Positions 62,589 to 64,000 of a stretch of 64,000 nt of DNA are shown in pieces. Location: assembly GCF_000739735.1 (NCBI RefSeq), contig NZ_BBJF01000006.1, positions 496,001-560,000 of the forward strand. The letters are read 5' to 3'. Source of the DNA: Paraburkholderia ginsengisoli NBRC 100965. Lineage in GTDB: Bacteria; Pseudomonadota; Gammaproteobacteria; Burkholderiales; Burkholderiaceae. The notes beneath the pieces were generated by a model. That model was not told the origin of the DNA, searched no databases, and worked only from the letters and a program-made list of their open reading frames with translations. The position numbers and the translations under genes were made by a program. How positions within the stretch are numbered: the first letter of the stretch is position 1; every line of letters starts with the position of its first letter.

Positions 62589-63242
62589 ATGACTGTATTC
62601 GACTATTTATCGGCCAATTGGCCTGAGCTGCTGCAACTGACCGCGCAACACGTGTGGCTGGTGGGGATCGCGGTGGGCTGCGCGATCGTCGTCGGCGTTC
62701 CATTGGGAATCCTGATCAATCGACACGAATGGCTCGCCGCGCCGTTGCTGAGCGTCGCGACCGTGGTGCTGACCTTGCCGTCGATCGCGCTGTTCGGCCT
62801 GATGATTCCGGTGTTCTCGCGCTTCGGCCAGGGCATCGGCGCGGTGCCCGCGATCACCGCCGTGTTCCTCTATTCGCTGCTGCCGATCATGCGCAACACC
62901 TACCTCGCGCTGCGCAACGTCGACGCGGGTATCAAGGAAGCCGGCATCGGCATCGGCATGACCGTGTGGCAACGGCTGCGCCTCGTCGATTTGCCGCTCG
63001 CGGTACCGGTGATTCTCGGCGGCGTGCGAACGGCCGTGGTGATGAACATCGGCGTGATGACGATCGCCGCGGTGATCGGCGCGGGCGGGCTCGGCACGCT
63101 GATCATTCGCGCGATCGGCCAGAGCAACATGATGAAACTGTTGGTGGGCGCGGTGCTCGTGAGCTTGCTCGCGATCGTCTCCGACCTGCTGCTGCAAGCG
63201 CTGCAACGCCTGCTGACACCGAAGGGAGTGCAAAAGACATGA
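62589..63242 (+). CDS. Osmoprotectant ABC transporter permease 2 (OpuC/YehY type)
   Basis: 217 residues, about five membrane helices, EAA loop IKEAGIGIGMTVWQRLRLVD. Pairs with the first permease to form the channel. Starts 13 bp after the binding-protein gene and overlaps the ATPase start by four bases. Confidence 0.92.
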   Translation: MTVFDYLSANWPELLQLTAQHVWLVGIAVGCAIVVGVPLGILINRHEWLAAPLLSVATVVLTLPSIALFGLMIPVFSRFGQGIGAVPAITAVFLYSLLPIMRNTYLALRNVDAGIKEAGIGIGMTVWQRLRLVDLPLAVPVILGGVRTAVVMNIGVMTIAAVIGAGGLGTLIIRAIGQSNMMKLLVGAVLVSLLAIVSDLLLQALQRLLTPKGVQKT

Positions 63243-64000
63243 TCGAACTCGACAAACTGACAAAGACGTTTACGCAGAAGGACGGCCAGCAGGTCAAGGC
63301 GGTCGACTCGGTGAGCCTCACCGTCGGCGCAGGAGAAATCTGTGTGTTCCTCGGCCCGTCGGGTTGCGGCAAAACCACCACGCTGAAGATGATCAACCGT
63401 CTCATCGCGCCGACTTCGGGCCGCGTGCTGATCAACGGCGAGGACACCTCGGGTCTGAACGAAGTCGAATTGCGCCGGCACATCGGCTACGTGATCCAGC
63501 AGATCGGCCTGTTCCCGAACATGACGATCGAGGAAAACATCACGGTCGTGCCCCGTCTGCTCGGCTGGGACAAGAAGCGCTGCCGCGAGCGGGCCACGGA
63601 ACTGATGTCGATGGTGGCGCTCGATCCGAAGCAGTACCTGAAGCGCTATCCGCGCGAACTGTCGGGCGGGCAGCAGCAGCGTATCGGCGTGATTCGCGCG
63701 CTGGCCGCCGATCCGCCGGTGCTGCTGATGGACGAGCCGTTCGGCGCGGTCGATCCGATCAACCGCGAGTCGATCCAGAACGAGTTCTTCCAGATGCAGC
63801 GTCAACTGAACAAGACGGTCATCATGGTGAGTCACGACATCGACGAAGCGATCAAGCTCGGCGACCGCGTCGCGGTGTTCCGCCGTGGTCAACTGGTGCA
63901 ATACGATCATCCGGATACGTTGCTTGCGCATCCGTGCGATGAGTTCGTCGGCGCGTTCGTCGGCCAGGACAGCACGTTGAAGCGCCTGTTGCTGGTGAAG
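63239..64000 (+). CDS. Osmoprotectant ABC transporter ATPase, C-terminus cut by window edge
   Basis: 254 codons seen of a longer frame. Walker A GPSGCGKT, Q-loop in VIQQIGLFPNMT, ABC signature LSGGQQQR, Walker B VLLMDEP and the switch His in MVSHD are all intact. OpuCA/ProV-like proteins carry C-terminal CBS domains for ionic-strength sensing, which would lie beyond the edge. Last visible gene of the operon. Confidence 0.93.
   Translation, partial: MIELDKLTKTFTQKDGQQVKAVDSVSLTVGAGEICVFLGPSGCGKTTTLKMINRLIAPTSGRVLINGEDTSGLNEVELRRHIGYVIQQIGLFPNMTIEENITVVPRLLGWDKKRCRERATELMSMVALDPKQYLKRYPRELSGGQQQRIGVIRALAADPPVLLMDEPFGAVDPINRESIQNEFFQMQRQLNKTVIMVSHDIDEAIKLGDRVAVFRRGQLVQYDHPDTLLAHPCDEFVGAFVGQDSTLKRLLLVK

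Overview
The window looks like the replication-origin region of a secondary chromosome (chromosome 2 type) of a Burkholderiaceae bacterium, most likely Paraburkholderia. The grounds are high GC with strong third-position G/C bias, a plasmid-type ParA/ParB/Rep_3 replication block, four copies of the palindrome TTTATGCGCATAAA (which I recall as the parS core of Burkholderia chromosome 2), and a family content typical of the genus. No rRNA, tRNA, CRISPR array, intact insertion sequence or prophage was seen.

Layout. 1-4104 (minus): hopanoid operon hpnD-hpnE-shc, with shc cut by the left edge. 4398-6317 (minus): overlapping operon of a receiver, a CheC-like phosphatase and a PAS-GGDEF diguanylate cyclase, beside a hybrid histidine kinase (7001-9292, plus). 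9509-16166: a stress-type protein, an FMN reductase, two very small proteins, DUF1272, a GntP permease, an orphan sulfonate-type binding protein and an ArsC-like protein. 16167-25388: the replication and segregation core, with parS sites, parA, parB, a Rep_3 initiator (rep), a roughly 1.6-kb iteron array, a KfrA-like coiled-coil protein, a tyrosine-recombinase-fold protein lacking most catalytic residues, and a conserved small unknown. 25504-31338: XRE-cupin regulator, kbl-tdh threonine catabolism, YceI lipoprotein, TetR, SnoaL-like protein and an outer-membrane-like protein. 31507-40349: TauD-family dioxygenase, an unusual chemosensory-like cluster (membrane CheA-like kinase, anchored MCP tip, two CheX-like proteins, CheY), a glutamine amidotransferase, and most of the dispersed iteron-like repeats. 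40350-49395: SDR, DUF4239, GlxA-type regulator, HD protein, a ParE-type toxin-antitoxin pair, then LysR, class III CoA-transferase, HMG-CoA-lyase-like protein and an MFS carrier. 49713-58358: lipoprotein, GntR, glyoxylate aminotransferase, MFS, FAH-family protein and a two-domain FAD/Fe-S dehydrogenase. 58381-64000: AraC regulator, DMT exporter and an OpuC/Yeh-type osmoprotectant ABC operon cut by the right edge.

The main unexplained signal is a family of about 18-bp intergenic repeats. Nineteen or so copies (CTCCCGAAAANNCTCACC) form the array next to rep, the last five at 22-23 bp steps. At least ten further copies of the same word, all inverted, lie up to 38 kb to the right, and a sister array of nine variants (GGTGAGNNNTTCCAGGAG) sits at 32568-32875. 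None was seen to the left of rep. A second unnamed signal is a set of three inverted DnaA-box pairs with an identical 17-bp spacer (11394-11430, 49469-49505, 49652-49688). Together with the catalytically dead recombinase-fold gene, these suggest an incompletely described replication-control system for a secondary chromosome.

All calls come from reading the sequence and translated frames by eye. No database search was run, so family names rest on recognised motifs and gene order.
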